From Entamoeba histolytica HM-1:IMSS (lineage: Eukaryota > Evosea > Mastigamoebida > Endamoebidae), in NCBI RefSeq assembly GCF_000208925.1, contig NW_001914951.1, positions 1 to 55,049 of the forward strand: DNA of 55,049 nucleotides. The letters are read 5' to 3'. Of this stretch, positions 23,115 through 34,800 are shown one piece after another (position 1 is the stretch's first letter; each line of letters opens with the position of its first letter). The position numbers and the translations under genes were made by a program. The notes under the pieces were generated by a model. The model had not been told where the DNA came from. It was given only the letters and a program-made list of their open reading frames with translations, and made no database searches.

Positions 23115-26100
23115 TTACTTTTCTTCATTTGGTGTTTCAATGAAATTTAATACAGTTTCTTCAATAGATTTTATGAACATTGCAAAATTAAAATAGTCTT
23201 TTCTTGCAATGGCGATTTCTTTAGATGTATTATCTTCAAATTCATCCAATACCATTTTACAGAGATTTGATAGTTTACAAACAATATCAAATAATTCTTT
23301 TATTAATGTTTTGTCTTGACTCATAAGCGTTTTATCTAAGAATACTTGAGTTGTCGTTAATAATCCACTATATGGAGTTGGTGCAAGTATATATCTTAAA
23401 ATAGGAATAATATCTTCTCTAAAACCAGAATCAAATACAGATTCTAATGCTTCATATAATTTAAACATATCACCAACAGTTTTTTCACATGGAGATAACA
23501 CATTAGTAAATTTACTAATAACATGAGAACGAGATAACAATGATGGTAATTTTCTTTCAGTTTGATATTCTACATGAATCGAGATAGAATCTTCAATACT
23601 TGTTTTAATTTGATCATTTTCTAACATAAACTTATCTGTTGGAATAAGTATAGACTGTTGTTGTCTTATAACTTGATTATTAACAATTGGATAAACTTCC
23701 CAAACAGTAATTCCAACATTTCTATTAACTAAATGAATATATTGTTCAAATACTGATCTTGTTTTAGTAGAACAATAAATATATTCATTATCGTTTGTTC
23801 CATTAGAAGAATTGCAAATAATTACACAATAATAATGTAATTCAATTCCTTTACCAACAGTTCCCATTTGTTCATATAATTTTTCTATTCTTGAATGAAT
23901 ACTGACTATTTGATTTAAATCGTTCATATTTTGGAAATGTGCTAATAAAAACTCACATACTCGTACTGCATGTGAAAAGAGTTTTCCTTCTTCAAACGCT
24001 TCAATAGCCATTAATGCGTGATGAATTAATTTATCATTAGTAAATGCTGAAACCATCCCATTAGATATTTTTGAAGGTTCATACAATAAAAAGTCAGGAG
24101 CAATATTAGTTAACATTTCTTCATAATTTCCTACAACATTATCACCATATAATGACTTAAATAAATAATAAACAATAGCAACTTCACATAACCCTTCTTC
24201 AATATTTAATTCAGCAATTTTTAATTTATGTGACAATTCACACATCCATGTAAAATGAAGTTGTGGTGATCCAATAGCTTCTATAGCAAGAGAATATACT
24301 TTTTCATGAATTTCTTCTGGTTCTGTTTTACGTTCATGACTTTCCAATAATTGAGTTAGTCTATTACATAAGTCTTTAATTCCTTCTATCATATTTTCAA
24401 ATTCTCTATGAAATTCTCTTTGTTGCATTGGTGAAACATCAAGTAATGCTTCTCTTCTAAAATTTCCATTACAATCAAGAAATTGGAATATCTCTTTCTT
24501 TTTCTTAGACAATTTAAGTGTTCCAACTTTTTTAATTTTTTCTTTCTTTAATAATTCTTCTTTCTTTTCATCTACTTTATTTTCTTTATTAACAAGTCCT
24601 TTCTCATTTGTTTTATTCCAAATTTCATTTAAACTCATTTCTTTTCCGTTATAATTAACATATTTATTAATCCAACTTATTCTTTTCTTAATAATCTCTT
24701 GAATTTTACTATAATTTGATCTTGCACTCTTTAATGTTTTAAAATCAACTTTAACTGCCTTTAATGCTTCATTACAATCTCTATAAAATTCTTCAATACT
24801 ATTCTTATAATTGTTACGCTCTTGTTCTCGTTCTTTTTCTTTCTCTTTTTTAATTTTCATTTCTTTATCAAATTCTTCTAATTGTCTCATAAAGTCTTCA
24901 CCAATTTCATTAATTTCTCCAAGTATTTCATATGTATATGGCGTTTCTCTTTCAATAAACCCAAACACCTTTTCTGTATTATTTCCTTCTTTTGTTTTTC
25001 TTTTATTCATTTCAACTGAACTTTTTCTTCTTCTTTTTTCTTTTCTTTCTTCTTTTGTTTTAAGTATTTTATCTAATTCATTTGTTTCTTTATTAATAGT
25101 TTCTATAAGTCCTTTTATTTCATTTTCTTCTTTAATAAGTCCTTCAGTAACACCAACAACAGTTTCAAAAAATTCATGACTTTCAGGTAATTCTAACTTT
25201 AATGTAGCCTTACTACTAAGATAAAACTCTTGTACTTTTAATACATTTTTAGCAAATGAATTTTCTTTTTGATACCATTCTCTTGCTTTATTAAAATTTT
25301 CATCAAATGTCTTTTTCTTCAATACACAATTCTTTAAATGGACTACAAGATTTTGTGACATTTGAATAATTTTTTCCCAATAATTATAATATGTTTCCCA
25401 TGGTGCTGTAGCTGTAATAATTTCTCCACTCTTCTCTCCTCTTCTTCTACTTAATTCAATTGATTGTTCATTAAGAATTTGAAGTTCAACAAATCTTCTT
25501 GTGAAATATTCAGCACTAACTGGTCCTTCACAAAATTCGTTCATAATAGCAGCATGTTGTTGACAAACTAACTTTTCATTTTCTGCAATAATTTTATCAA
25601 TTTCAGCTTTTCTTTCTTGATAATTTTGTCTAACATCTAGTACATCAATAATTCCTTGTAACTGTGATTCTACCATTACTACAACATCTTGAATTAATTG
25701 TTTTAAATCATTACTCTCAACACAAATTAGTGAATCGACTTCTTTTTTATCAGTAATTTTTCTTAACTCATTTTCGATATTACATGCTTCATTTAATAAT
25801 TCATTCCCTTCTTTAGTAATAGAACTTAATTTTACTGTCAACGACTCTTTCTTTTCTAACAAATCAACATCTCCAATACCATCTCCAAAGACATTTTTAA
25901 CTTTTAACTCTTGTTTCACCCAATCAAATATTTTTTCATTAATTTCCTCATATTTCTGAACTTGAACACCAATTTTTTCTTCTTTTTCTTGTTGTTTTCT
26001 ACTTTCTTTTAAACAACGTCTATAATTATTCATAAATTCAATAAACATTTCATCTAATTTTTGATAAGAGGTAAAAAGAGGTTCATACAAATTAGTTCCT

Positions 26101-29100
26101 GTATATCTACTTTTAATTAATCGTTGAATGGCAATAGAATCTTCTTCTTTAAATCTAAGATTTTGGAAATACATTTTTGAAACATCTTTTCTTATTTCAT
26201 TATAACAATCAATATAACTACAATCTAAATGTTCAAATTCTTTAATTTGATTTAATTTAGGTTTTATTAATTCACATAAATATGAAATAAATTCTTCAAT
26301 TGCAGCTGCATCTAATCCAATACATAGTTGTTGTACTCTAACAGCAGCACTATTGTCATTATGTATTTCATTATATGATTTTTCCATTGCAGTTTCCATT
26401 TCTTTTTGTGCCCATTCTCTATCTTCTTCATGAATTTGTTTCATTTCATCTAATCCACTAAGGAATGTACTAAATTGAATTAATTGATTTTGTGCAGTAG
26501 ATGATAATGATTTAGAAACAAGAGCAGATGATATATGAGACTCACTTAATGCAGCATCGTATGTAGTAATATAATTACATTTAGTAAAAAGATACATTAA
26601 AGTAATAGCATCTAATCTTTTTCTATTTTCTTTAGAATAAAAATATTCTAATAATTGTTTAACAACGTTTAATGAAATTTCAATACTACGTGTAAATAAA
26701 CTTACTCTAAACCTAACAATAAAGTCTCTTAAATAAGAACAAATGTCTGTTGACATTGACGAATTTTCTATAAGAATCTTTAATATTGCTTCTATTTTAG
26801 TATTAATTTCATTTTCATTTATTTTCTCTTTTTCAATAAATATATCATAAACTATTTCTATTACATCCATTATTGTTAATAAACAATCTTTCATTACAAC
26901 TTGAAGTTCCATTTTTCTTGTTACTTGATCAACTTCTGGTTTTTTATCTTTAATAACTTTACGTGGAGAAAGTACTTTCTTTTCACCAAATAAAGGAATT
27001 GAACTTTCTTTTTTATCTTCGTCACCAAATATTCTTGGTGATAATGCTCTTCTAAAAATATCTGTTTTAATAGACTTTTTATCTCCTCCACCTCCAGCAC
27101 TTTCTCCAACAGCTGAAGAATCTGGTTCATCTTTTTTATTTCCAATTATTGTTTTAGAGTCTCCTCTTTTGCTTGAAGATGAAGATGATGATGATGAACC
27201 AACAAAAGTATCTTTAATAGTTTTACCAAAAGAAATAAATGATGGTCGTTTTGGTACACCACCACCAACTGAAGTTTTAATAAATGGTTTTTGATTAAGT
27301 TTCATTGTCTGAGAACGAGCAACTTGTTCAACTGGAAAAGTACCAACTTTTGTTGACCTTTCCATTGTAAAGAAAACTTCATTAGCATTTTGTGGCATAT
27401 CGAAAAAACTAATTAATACTTGTCTTCTTGTTTCTCTAAAAGCTTCAATAGGTGTAAGATAAGTAGGAATAGGAATACTAATAACTTTTAAAGCCCATTC
27501 TATTTGAGTCATTAACATAGAACATCGAATTGGTACTTCTTTTTCCAAATAAGTTCGTAGAGTACTTGTTTTAAGATTCTTCATAACAAACATAAAACAC
27601 AATACAAATGATTGTAACGTAAATAATAAATGTTTATCTTCAAGAGTTTCTAAATTAATAGAATGCCATTTCTTAAAGAATTCATATTCTTCAATCATAT
27701 AAATAACTATAGGCATCATCATTGTAGCTAACTTTTCTTTGTTTTCTTGACTTTGGATAGAACTATCACAGTCAAATCTCATTACCAATAATGATAGTCC
27801 AAATACTCCTAATCTTTGAAGCATTCCTCCTCTAATAATTAACATCATATAATTTCTAATCATTAAACTTAATATTGTTTGTTGTGCAAAACATAATTCT
27901 TCAAATGTTTCTTTTGATTCAACACTATTAGCTCTAAATAAAATAGAAGAATCTCTAAAAACATTAAGAAAATCAACTCTAAGTACTTGAGTAGCTATTT
28001 CTTCATTATTTCCTCTCTCTAGTTTTTGAGTTCCAATAATATCCATCTTTCCACCAAAAGCATACCAATCCATAACCATATCTATAAGTCCAACAACATA
28101 AGCCAATTTCCAGAATCTCATTAAATCTCTAATAAAATTGGCTAAAAACAAATTTGCTTTTATTCTTTCAAACCCATTTTTTAATTTCATTAATTGACGT
28201 AAATAAGTTTGAACAAGTTCTATCACAGATTTTTCAAATCTTAATCCAACTGCTGAACCATAAATTGATTCTGGAAGATTTCCTTTATTAATTTCATCAT
28301 TTAAATAATAAACTAATGACCTTATAATTAACTCAAAGAAGAACCATGAGTATTTAACAATGACCATTGGATTAAATTGAACTTCATTATCATTCATTAA
28401 TCCTACAAAGTCTCCAAGAATTAATAAAAAAACATATTTGTAATGTGAATAAAATTTTAGAAATGTTTGTGGGTCAAAAAAGTCATTAATATACTCGAGT
28501 AATGAATGTTCTTTAATTTCATTGTTTGGCTGTAAGACTGAATGGAAGAAAATAACAAAATTCATAAATTTATTTTGTCCTACAACACCTCCAATCATCC
28601 AATTTAAAACAGTTGGAAAATATATTCTAAGAAATGAATTTTGAGAACCAAATGATATTTTTCCAATTTTCTCAACAATATTCATAACATTATCTGCTCC
28701 AACAGTTTCTCCAAGTGTTTGGATTTCTTTCATTGTAGGAACTAATGAAACTAAATTAACAACTTTAATCTTTAAAGTTCCTCTTGAATCTCCTGGTTTA
28801 GTAAGATATTCATTTGATGGTTTAATAAGATCAATAACAACTTCTGTTGTTTGAGGTAATACAGGTCTTAACACTCCATAACATCTACATTCCACTTTAC
28901 TACCATCTAATTGCATTTCCATAACTTTAATAAGAATATGCCAATTTGAATTGCTGTCAAACACCTCTTTTTGTTTAGGCATTTTAATTTTAATTTCATC
29001 ATTAAATTTAATACTTTTATTACTACCTTTAACAGCTGTTTCTCTTTTTTTACAAAACCCGCCAGTTACATTATCTCCATAGAAACATTCAACACAATTA

Positions 29101-30758
29101 TTTTCATTTTCTTCTGCCTCATTTGTTTTCATTACAAATTCTAAATACAAACAAGTTTTTCTTTTTTCTTTAAATATTAAATCCTTTGGATATAAATAAA
29201 AGTTCATTGAATATTCTGTCATTGCAGTAGATGCAACAAATGGATAACTAACATCTTCTAATAAATATAATTTTGGTGCATCTGATATTTGGTCTGTTAA
29301 CTCATTTCCATTTGCATCAATAATTTTAAACTCATCCATTCTTTGTGCACTTCCACCTTTTCCATTAGAAAATGCTTCTCTAAGTCTATCAATTTTTAAA
29401 GCCCAACTCATTTGAGTAGCTTTAGGTTCTTTTCCCGAGTCAATGTCATTAATTAATTTTAATACATCTTTAAATTCATCATCTCTATAAATCTTTAATT
29501 TAAACTCAGTTAGAGGTTTAATAATTGGTCCTTTTTTCTCTTTTATTTCTATAGGAAGTTTAACTGCTCCAATTCCAATTAAAGAACGATGGTTAATAAT
29601 ATTAGTATTTTGTTTTAATGCTTCTAACTTCTTTCCTTTTGGCAATTCTTCTCCACAATAAATATCTCTCATTGTATTTTGTTTAGCATCAGCATTTCTA
29701 TAAACAAATAAAATTGCCCATAAACTATTATCTTTATCTCCTGCAACTGCAGAATTAATTTCTATAGCAATTGGTGTATGATTTACTGATGGATCAAAAT
29801 GAAAATCAGAAGTTACTTTTTCAATAAGTTTATTTTTTGTGTAAATAGTAAATACACAATGAAATTTTTCTTTTATTGGACATTCTAATCTAAAGTTATG
29901 AATTAAAACAGTATAAAAGTTTCTTTTTAATTTTGCATTAGTAATTGCTTCATCATCATTTCCTAACATTACCTCTAATGTATCTTCTAATGTAACATCT
30001 GAATAATTTTTTAATAATGTAGGCCATTGTTTTCTTCTTGTTCCTTCATTTTCACCAGCAACTGTAGATTTAAGTGAAATATTAACTTGAGCAATTTCAT
30101 CATTACCTTTATTAATTATATCAATAATTTTTCTTGTTTGATCATCCAGATCCATTGAAACAAAATGAAGTTTAGAAGGAGGAACAATACTCATAGGGGG
30201 ATAAAATATTTGTTGAGCAATTGCTTCTTGAGAACTTATTTTTCTTTTAGGGTCAAGTGTTTTCTTTTCTTTAATTTCTTCAGTAACAAATCCATTTTCA
30301 AAAATAGGAGGTTCAACGATAGTACGTGGTTTTCTATTTGAAGGGACTAATTGTGGAAGAAAATCTTTATAATGTTTTGGGTCATTTTTTCTTAGTTGTG
30401 CAAAACATTCTTGATATTTATTATCTGATATCTTATTTTGATTTAATTCTTCCATCTTAGCATCGATAATAGTATTAAATCCAATGAAGTCTTTTCTCTG
30501 AATTTTTGTTGAAGTAATACTCATTACTTTTTCACTGATTAATTGTTTAACAATGAAATCAGGTAAAGTTAAGTTATGTGTCTTTTCAAGGTAATGAGAG
30601 ATTTGATATGAATCTAATTCTCCTCTTCCTTCAGTATCATATTTGTCAAATAAATTTAATAGCCGTTCTTCTTCTTCTTTTTTTTGTTGTTTTTTACTTT
30701 GTGTTGGTAATTCTTCTTGTCTTTTATCTTGTGTATTTCTTCGTACTAATTTCATCAC
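23115..30758 (-). CDS. Giant DOCK-family-like protein, putative Rho/Rac GEF
   Basis: 2547 residues in one exon. Order seen: basic N-terminus; EF-hand-like helix-loop-helix (32-60, DTEGRGELDSYQ, last ligand Gln); a C2/DHR-1-like region (about 496-650, YPFVASTAMTEYSMNFYLYP through YGVLRPVLP); long helical repeats (700-1120); a Ser-rich, phospho-like linker (about 1170-1240); a coiled coil (about 1580-2080); and a C-terminal DHR-2/DOCK-C region (about 2150-2540). The last starts with a TPR-like lobe (SPQLHFTWMCELSHKLKIAE) like that of DOCK proteins. DHR-2 exchanges GDP on Rac or Cdc42; DHR-1 binds phosphoinositides. The catalytic lobe is divergent, so activity is inference. Entamoeba uses many Rho GEFs for phagocytosis and motility. 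Confidence 0.65.
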   Translation of the reverse strand: MMKLVRRNTQDKRQEELPTQSKKQQKKEEEERLLNLFDKYDTEGRGELDSYQISHYLEKTHNLTLPDFIVKQLISEKVMSITSTKIQRKDFIGFNTIIDAKMEELNQNKISDNKYQECFAQLRKNDPKHYKDFLPQLVPSNRKPRTIVEPPIFENGFVTEEIKEKKTLDPKRKISSQEAIAQQIFYPPMSIVPPSKLHFVSMDLDDQTRKIIDIINKGNDEIAQVNISLKSTVAGENEGTRRKQWPTLLKNYSDVTLEDTLEVMLGNDDEAITNAKLKRNFYTVLIHNFRLECPIKEKFHCVFTIYTKNKLIEKVTSDFHFDPSVNHTPIAIEINSAVAGDKDNSLWAILFVYRNADAKQNTMRDIYCGEELPKGKKLEALKQNTNIINHRSLIGIGAVKLPIEIKEKKGPIIKPLTEFKLKIYRDDEFKDVLKLINDIDSGKEPKATQMSWALKIDRLREAFSNGKGGSAQRMDEFKIIDANGNELTDQISDAPKLYLLEDVSYPFVASTAMTEYSMNFYLYPKDLIFKEKRKTCLYLEFVMKTNEAEENENNCVECFYGDNVTGGFCKKRETAVKGSNKSIKFNDEIKIKMPKQKEVFDSNSNWHILIKVMEMQLDGSKVECRCYGVLRPVLPQTTEVVIDLIKPSNEYLTKPGDSRGTLKIKVVNLVSLVPTMKEIQTLGETVGADNVMNIVEKIGKISFGSQNSFLRIYFPTVLNWMIGGVVGQNKFMNFVIFFHSVLQPNNEIKEHSLLEYINDFFDPQTFLKFYSHYKYVFLLILGDFVGLMNDNEVQFNPMVIVKYSWFFFELIIRSLVYYLNDEINKGNLPESIYGSAVGLRFEKSVIELVQTYLRQLMKLKNGFERIKANLFLANFIRDLMRFWKLAYVVGLIDMVMDWYAFGGKMDIIGTQKLERGNNEEIATQVLRVDFLNVFRDSSILFRANSVESKETFEELCFAQQTILSLMIRNYMMLIIRGGMLQRLGVFGLSLLVMRFDCDSSIQSQENKEKLATMMMPIVIYMIEEYEFFKKWHSINLETLEDKHLLFTLQSFVLCFMFVMKNLKTSTLRTYLEKEVPIRCSMLMTQIEWALKVISIPIPTYLTPIEAFRETRRQVLISFFDMPQNANEVFFTMERSTKVGTFPVEQVARSQTMKLNQKPFIKTSVGGGVPKRPSFISFGKTIKDTFVGSSSSSSSSSKRGDSKTIIGNKKDEPDSSAVGESAGGGGDKKSIKTDIFRRALSPRIFGDEDKKESSIPLFGEKKVLSPRKVIKDKKPEVDQVTRKMELQVVMKDCLLTIMDVIEIVYDIFIEKEKINENEINTKIEAILKILIENSSMSTDICSYLRDFIVRFRVSLFTRSIEISLNVVKQLLEYFYSKENRKRLDAITLMYLFTKCNYITTYDAALSESHISSALVSKSLSSTAQNQLIQFSTFLSGLDEMKQIHEEDREWAQKEMETAMEKSYNEIHNDNSAAVRVQQLCIGLDAAAIEEFISYLCELIKPKLNQIKEFEHLDCSYIDCYNEIRKDVSKMYFQNLRFKEEDSIAIQRLIKSRYTGTNLYEPLFTSYQKLDEMFIEFMNNYRRCLKESRKQQEKEEKIGVQVQKYEEINEKIFDWVKQELKVKNVFGDGIGDVDLLEKKESLTVKLSSITKEGNELLNEACNIENELRKITDKKEVDSLICVESNDLKQLIQDVVVMVESQLQGIIDVLDVRQNYQERKAEIDKIIAENEKLVCQQHAAIMNEFCEGPVSAEYFTRRFVELQILNEQSIELSRRRGEKSGEIITATAPWETYYNYWEKIIQMSQNLVVHLKNCVLKKKTFDENFNKAREWYQKENSFAKNVLKVQEFYLSSKATLKLELPESHEFFETVVGVTEGLIKEENEIKGLIETINKETNELDKILKTKEERKEKRRRKSSVEMNKRKTKEGNNTEKVFGFIERETPYTYEILGEINEIGEDFMRQLEEFDKEMKIKKEKEKEREQERNNYKNSIEEFYRDCNEALKAVKVDFKTLKSARSNYSKIQEIIKKRISWINKYVNYNGKEMSLNEIWNKTNEKGLVNKENKVDEKKEELLKKEKIKKVGTLKLSKKKKEIFQFLDCNGNFRREALLDVSPMQQREFHREFENMIEGIKDLCNRLTQLLESHERKTEPEEIHEKVYSLAIEAIGSPQLHFTWMCELSHKLKIAELNIEEGLCEVAIVYYLFKSLYGDNVVGNYEEMLTNIAPDFLLYEPSKISNGMVSAFTNDKLIHHALMAIEAFEEGKLFSHAVRVCEFLLAHFQNMNDLNQIVSIHSRIEKLYEQMGTVGKGIELHYYCVIICNSSNGTNDNEYIYCSTKTRSVFEQYIHLVNRNVGITVWEVYPIVNNQVIRQQQSILIPTDKFMLENDQIKTSIEDSISIHVEYQTERKLPSLLSRSHVISKFTNVLSPCEKTVGDMFKLYEALESVFDSGFREDIIPILRYILAPTPYSGLLTTTQVFLDKTLMSQDKTLIKELFDIVCKLSNLCKMVLDEFEDNTSKEIAIARKDYFNFAMFIKSIEETVLNFIETPNEEK

Positions 30759-31005
30759 ACAATAATTTTAAGTTTTTTTATTCGATTTTTCAGTTTTATT
30801 TTTTATTTTTTTTCTTCAAAACTTTAAAATATCTTTTTTTTGTGTGTTATATATCATTTTTATATTGTAAAAAAAGTTCCTTAATGTAAAAAAATTCAAT
30901 TCAAGTATTTCGTAAATTAAGAATTATCGAAATAACTCCTTTCCTTCTTACTATTGGAGTAATTTACAAAAAAAACCTATGACAATAAGCATTAAAACTA
31001 TAAAA

Positions 31006-31575
31006 TTAATTAATAAACGATTGAAGAATAGAATCATTTTTTGATAAAAATAACAAATCATTAGAAGATAATTCTGAATGCATCCATTCATTAATTTCAA
31101 TACCTTTTTGTACAATGTCATGTAATCCAAATAAATGTTTTCCTTCTTTAAAAATATCAGTAAATGTTTCAGTTTTATTACTATGATTTTTACCAGAAGA
31201 ATAATAACTATTGTAAAAATACCCATGAAGACGAAGCAAATCCATTAAATAATGATGAGCTTCAGATATTTTATTATTTGTAAACCGCCTATAAGCAGTT
31301 TTTTCACTTATTCCATTATGTTCATCAAAATACATTTTACATTTACAAATATCTTCCACAGTTTTAGTAAAATCAATTGTATCATTTCCATCTCCAATAG
31401 CAACAACTCGAACAAGGTTTGCTGTTTTAGATGATTTTTTTCTTGGTAGTTTAACTTGAATTTCATAATATTTATTTAAAAGAGCAATAAGTAATCCTTG
31501 TTCTTCAACCATATAATTTTTTGTTTCAATATATCTTTCAGCAAGTCTTTCGGAATCAGAAAGCTTAACACTCAT
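31006..31575 (-). CDS. Unknown 189-residue helical protein
   Basis: No family recognised. The protein is mixed-charge and probably helical; MVEEQGLLIALLNKYYEIQ (about 22-40) could be amphipathic. A basic patch RKKSSK (about 45-50) and a histidine/tyrosine-rich middle (SEAHHYLMDLLRLHGYFYNS) follow. It ends in ILQSFIN. Just beyond, one base out of frame, lies a hydrophobic stretch with a stop that resembles a C-terminal tail anchor (see findings). Start MSVKLSDSERL is the first ATG. The gene is between SMC5 and the DOCK gene on the same strand. Confidence 0.6.
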   Translation of the reverse strand: MSVKLSDSERLAERYIETKNYMVEEQGLLIALLNKYYEIQVKLPRKKSSKTANLVRVVAIGDGNDTIDFTKTVEDICKCKMYFDEHNGISEKTAYRRFTNNKISEAHHYLMDLLRLHGYFYNSYYSSGKNHSNKTETFTDIFKEGKHLFGLHDIVQKGIEINEWMHSELSSNDLLFLSKNDSILQSFIN

Positions 31576-31841
31576 TACAACAAATGATTAATCTAGTTCT
31601 TTGTTAGTTTTTATATCAATAGATTCCCTTCATAATTATCATTAACCTTGTTTTCCTATCTAAAAATAGTAATCTCTCAAGGAAGGAAGTTAAAATTGAA
31701 CTAAACAAAAGAAATTTTAGTTGGTTACGTGTATTTGGTAGTATGTTGTTAGTTTTTAAAAAGAAAATGAAAAAAATGTACACTATTGAACATTTATTAC
31801 AATCGCGTATTGAAAAACTATTTAAAAATATAAAAATGATT

Positions 31842-34800
31842 TTATTTCATTGAATCTATTATAGCGTCAAAACTATATGGTGCTGGATCAATTTTACCAT
31901 TCATAACACATAATACAGTCATATTTTCTCCAAATGGTAAATCAGATAATAATTTAGGAGTAACTAAAAAATATTGTTGTGCATTTTCTTTATTAACTGC
32001 TTTAACTATTTGTGAAAAAATCATTCTTTCATTTAATGGATCCATTCCTTGATTTATTTCATCAACTAATCTAAATGGACAAAATGTTTGTTCTTGTAAA
32101 CTTAATAAATATAACATTGTTGCAACACTTCTTTCTCCTCCTGACTGTGTATGTGCATTTAATTGTTGTAAACTTCCTTCTTTTCTAAACATTGTTTTAA
32201 TAATAATTCCATATTTATCATATTCTTCTTTTTCATCTAATTCTACACTTCCTCTACAATTAATTTGATTCATATATACACTAAATGATTCATTAATATG
32301 TTCAATTACTTCTTTAATCTTATTTAACCATTCATCTTTAATTCCTGTCATAACTTCTTCTGCATTTTTAATTTCTTCATTTACTATTTGTGCATCTTCA
32401 AGTTTTTTACTTAATTCATTCTTTGCTTGTTGATATAATTCTTCTACATTTTCTTCTACATTTTGTCTATATTTTAATTTACTTTCTTCATTTTCTATTT
32501 CTTCTTCAATAGCACTAACTTCATCTGGTAATTGTTGAAACATATCATTAAGTTCATTAGTAATTATACATACTGCTTCAGCTTCTTTTCTTTTTTTAAC
32601 TGCTTCATTTTTTGCATCATCATATAATTGTCCAATTCTTCTAAATTCATTTTCTAATTCAGATAATCTTCTTTTAAATTCATTTAATTGATTTTTACAT
32701 CTCATTTGTTTAATTCTTAATATTCTAACAATACAACTCACTGGATTTGTTTCCATTTTTGCCTCAATAAATCTCTTTAATAAATCTCCCATTTTTAACA
32801 TTTGTTCATTAATATTTGTTTGTATTTTTTTAATTCCTTTTTGTAAGTCTCCTATCTTTTTATCAAGATCTTCATCATTTTCAAATAATTTTAAATTATT
32901 CTCTTTACTTCTCTTTGATCTTATTAATTTATCTCTTTCTCCTTTTGCTCTATTAAATTCTTCTATCCCTCTTCCTATTTCATGTTTTTTTTCTTCTAAC
33001 ATTTTTATTTCTTTTCTATTTTCTTCAATATTTCTTTTAACCACTTCAAGGTCTTGAGTAATTTTTTTAATTTCTTGTTCTAATTTTAATTTTTGATTTG
33101 TATCAATTGCTGTACTTAAAAATCTTGCTTTTCTTATACTATTCACTTTATCAGAAACTGCATCTGAATATCTTGACTTAACTTTATTTATTACACTTGA
33201 TGGTGTAAAATATGTACCAGGTGGTAATCTTTCAATATACTGTTCTGTTTCTTTATTACATATAAATTTCTTACTTAATTGACACATATCTTCTACTACT
33301 TTTAATACTGCATCTGGTCCAATAACTGCTTTATCCATTGTAGTTAATACACCATATTCAGAATGAAGTCTTAATTGTGTTGCTTGTGTTCCACTATTAT
33401 CATGTTCTCTTTTAAAAACTTGTATTTGTGTTCCTTTTTCTTCAACAAGTTTACTAATTAAAGTATTTTCATCTTTCTTATTTGTAACAACAAACCCTTT
33501 TAATACAGATATTGGAATACACATTTCAACAAAATTTGTATATTCATCTTTTGAAACATTTAATTCTACACAAATTGGTCCATAAACTTCTTCTTCAAAT
33601 AATCCTTTATGTTCTTGTAACCAATTGTATGCTTGCATTACTGCAGCATCATTATCAAATATTTTTCTTAATTTATTTTGTTTTAAATCATTTAACTTTG
33701 CTAAGTCTCTATTTAATTGTAATATTTTTCCATTCATTTCTCTTAGTTGAGTATCTAATGAAGCGTCTTTATCTTGTTTTTCATTAATTTGCTCTCTAAA
33801 TCCTTTTAATTGAACTTGTTCTTCATTTGCTCCTTTTTCAAGTTCATCTAAATTTGGTATATCTTTAAGTTTTTGTTCAATAATAATAAGCTCATTTTTA
33901 AGTTCATTAATATTTCTATTCTTCTCTTCTTTTCTCTTTTTTGCTAATTCTACTTCTTTCTTTTTATTTGAAAGCTCTTGTTCTAATTTTTCTTTTTGAG
34001 TTTCTGCAATAATTATTTCTCGTTCATTTTTATCACATATTGTCTTTGTATCATTTACTTTCTTATCTTCACTTTCAATTTTATTTTTAATTTTATTAAA
34101 TTCCATTTCAACTGGTGTCATTTCTTGATGTAATGAATCAAGTTTTTGTTGTAACTGTTGTTTTTGTTCTCTTAAACCAACAGCTTTTTTTCTAACTTCT
34201 TCAAACTCAGCCCATGGCTTTTTCATCTTTAATTGATTTAATCGTGTTTGTCTTCTTTCTTGTTCATGTTTCTCATGAACACTCTTTTCTAATCCATCTA
34301 CTCGATATTTTAATTCTTGAATCCCTTTCTCTTGTTGTGCAGATTTTTTTCTTAATTCACCAATAGAACCTTGTGCCTTAATTATTTGGTCATGTTTTTC
34401 TTCAAGATCAGAAGTCCCTGTTGCTTTTTCTGTTTCTCTTAATAACTCTGCTGGATTAAGACTACTAAATGCAGAAACTCTATCTTGTGGAAGAAATTGA
34501 CAAAGATTATCTATCATAATACAATATTCATTACATTTCTGTAAAACTTCTTTGTGACTTGCTGTTCTTCCATTAATAAACCAATTGCTTTGATTACTTA
34601 AATTAAATTGTCTTCTAATAACTAAATTATTCGCTCGTGTTATTCCATTAAATAATTCTACTTCTATCACAGCATCTTCTTCTCCTATTTTTACAAAATC
34701 TTTTAAGTCTTTACTCCGACCAAGAACTTTTGGAGCTGTTCCTAATCCTAGTGCAATAGCACATACAATCGAAGATTTCCCTGCTCCATTAGGACCAATA

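Noticed and set aside
31006..31030. 21-base intron GTTTATTAATTAATTTTATAG at the end of the 189-residue gene
   Set aside because: Too short, donor is not GTTTGT, and removal does not bring the hydrophobic tail into frame.
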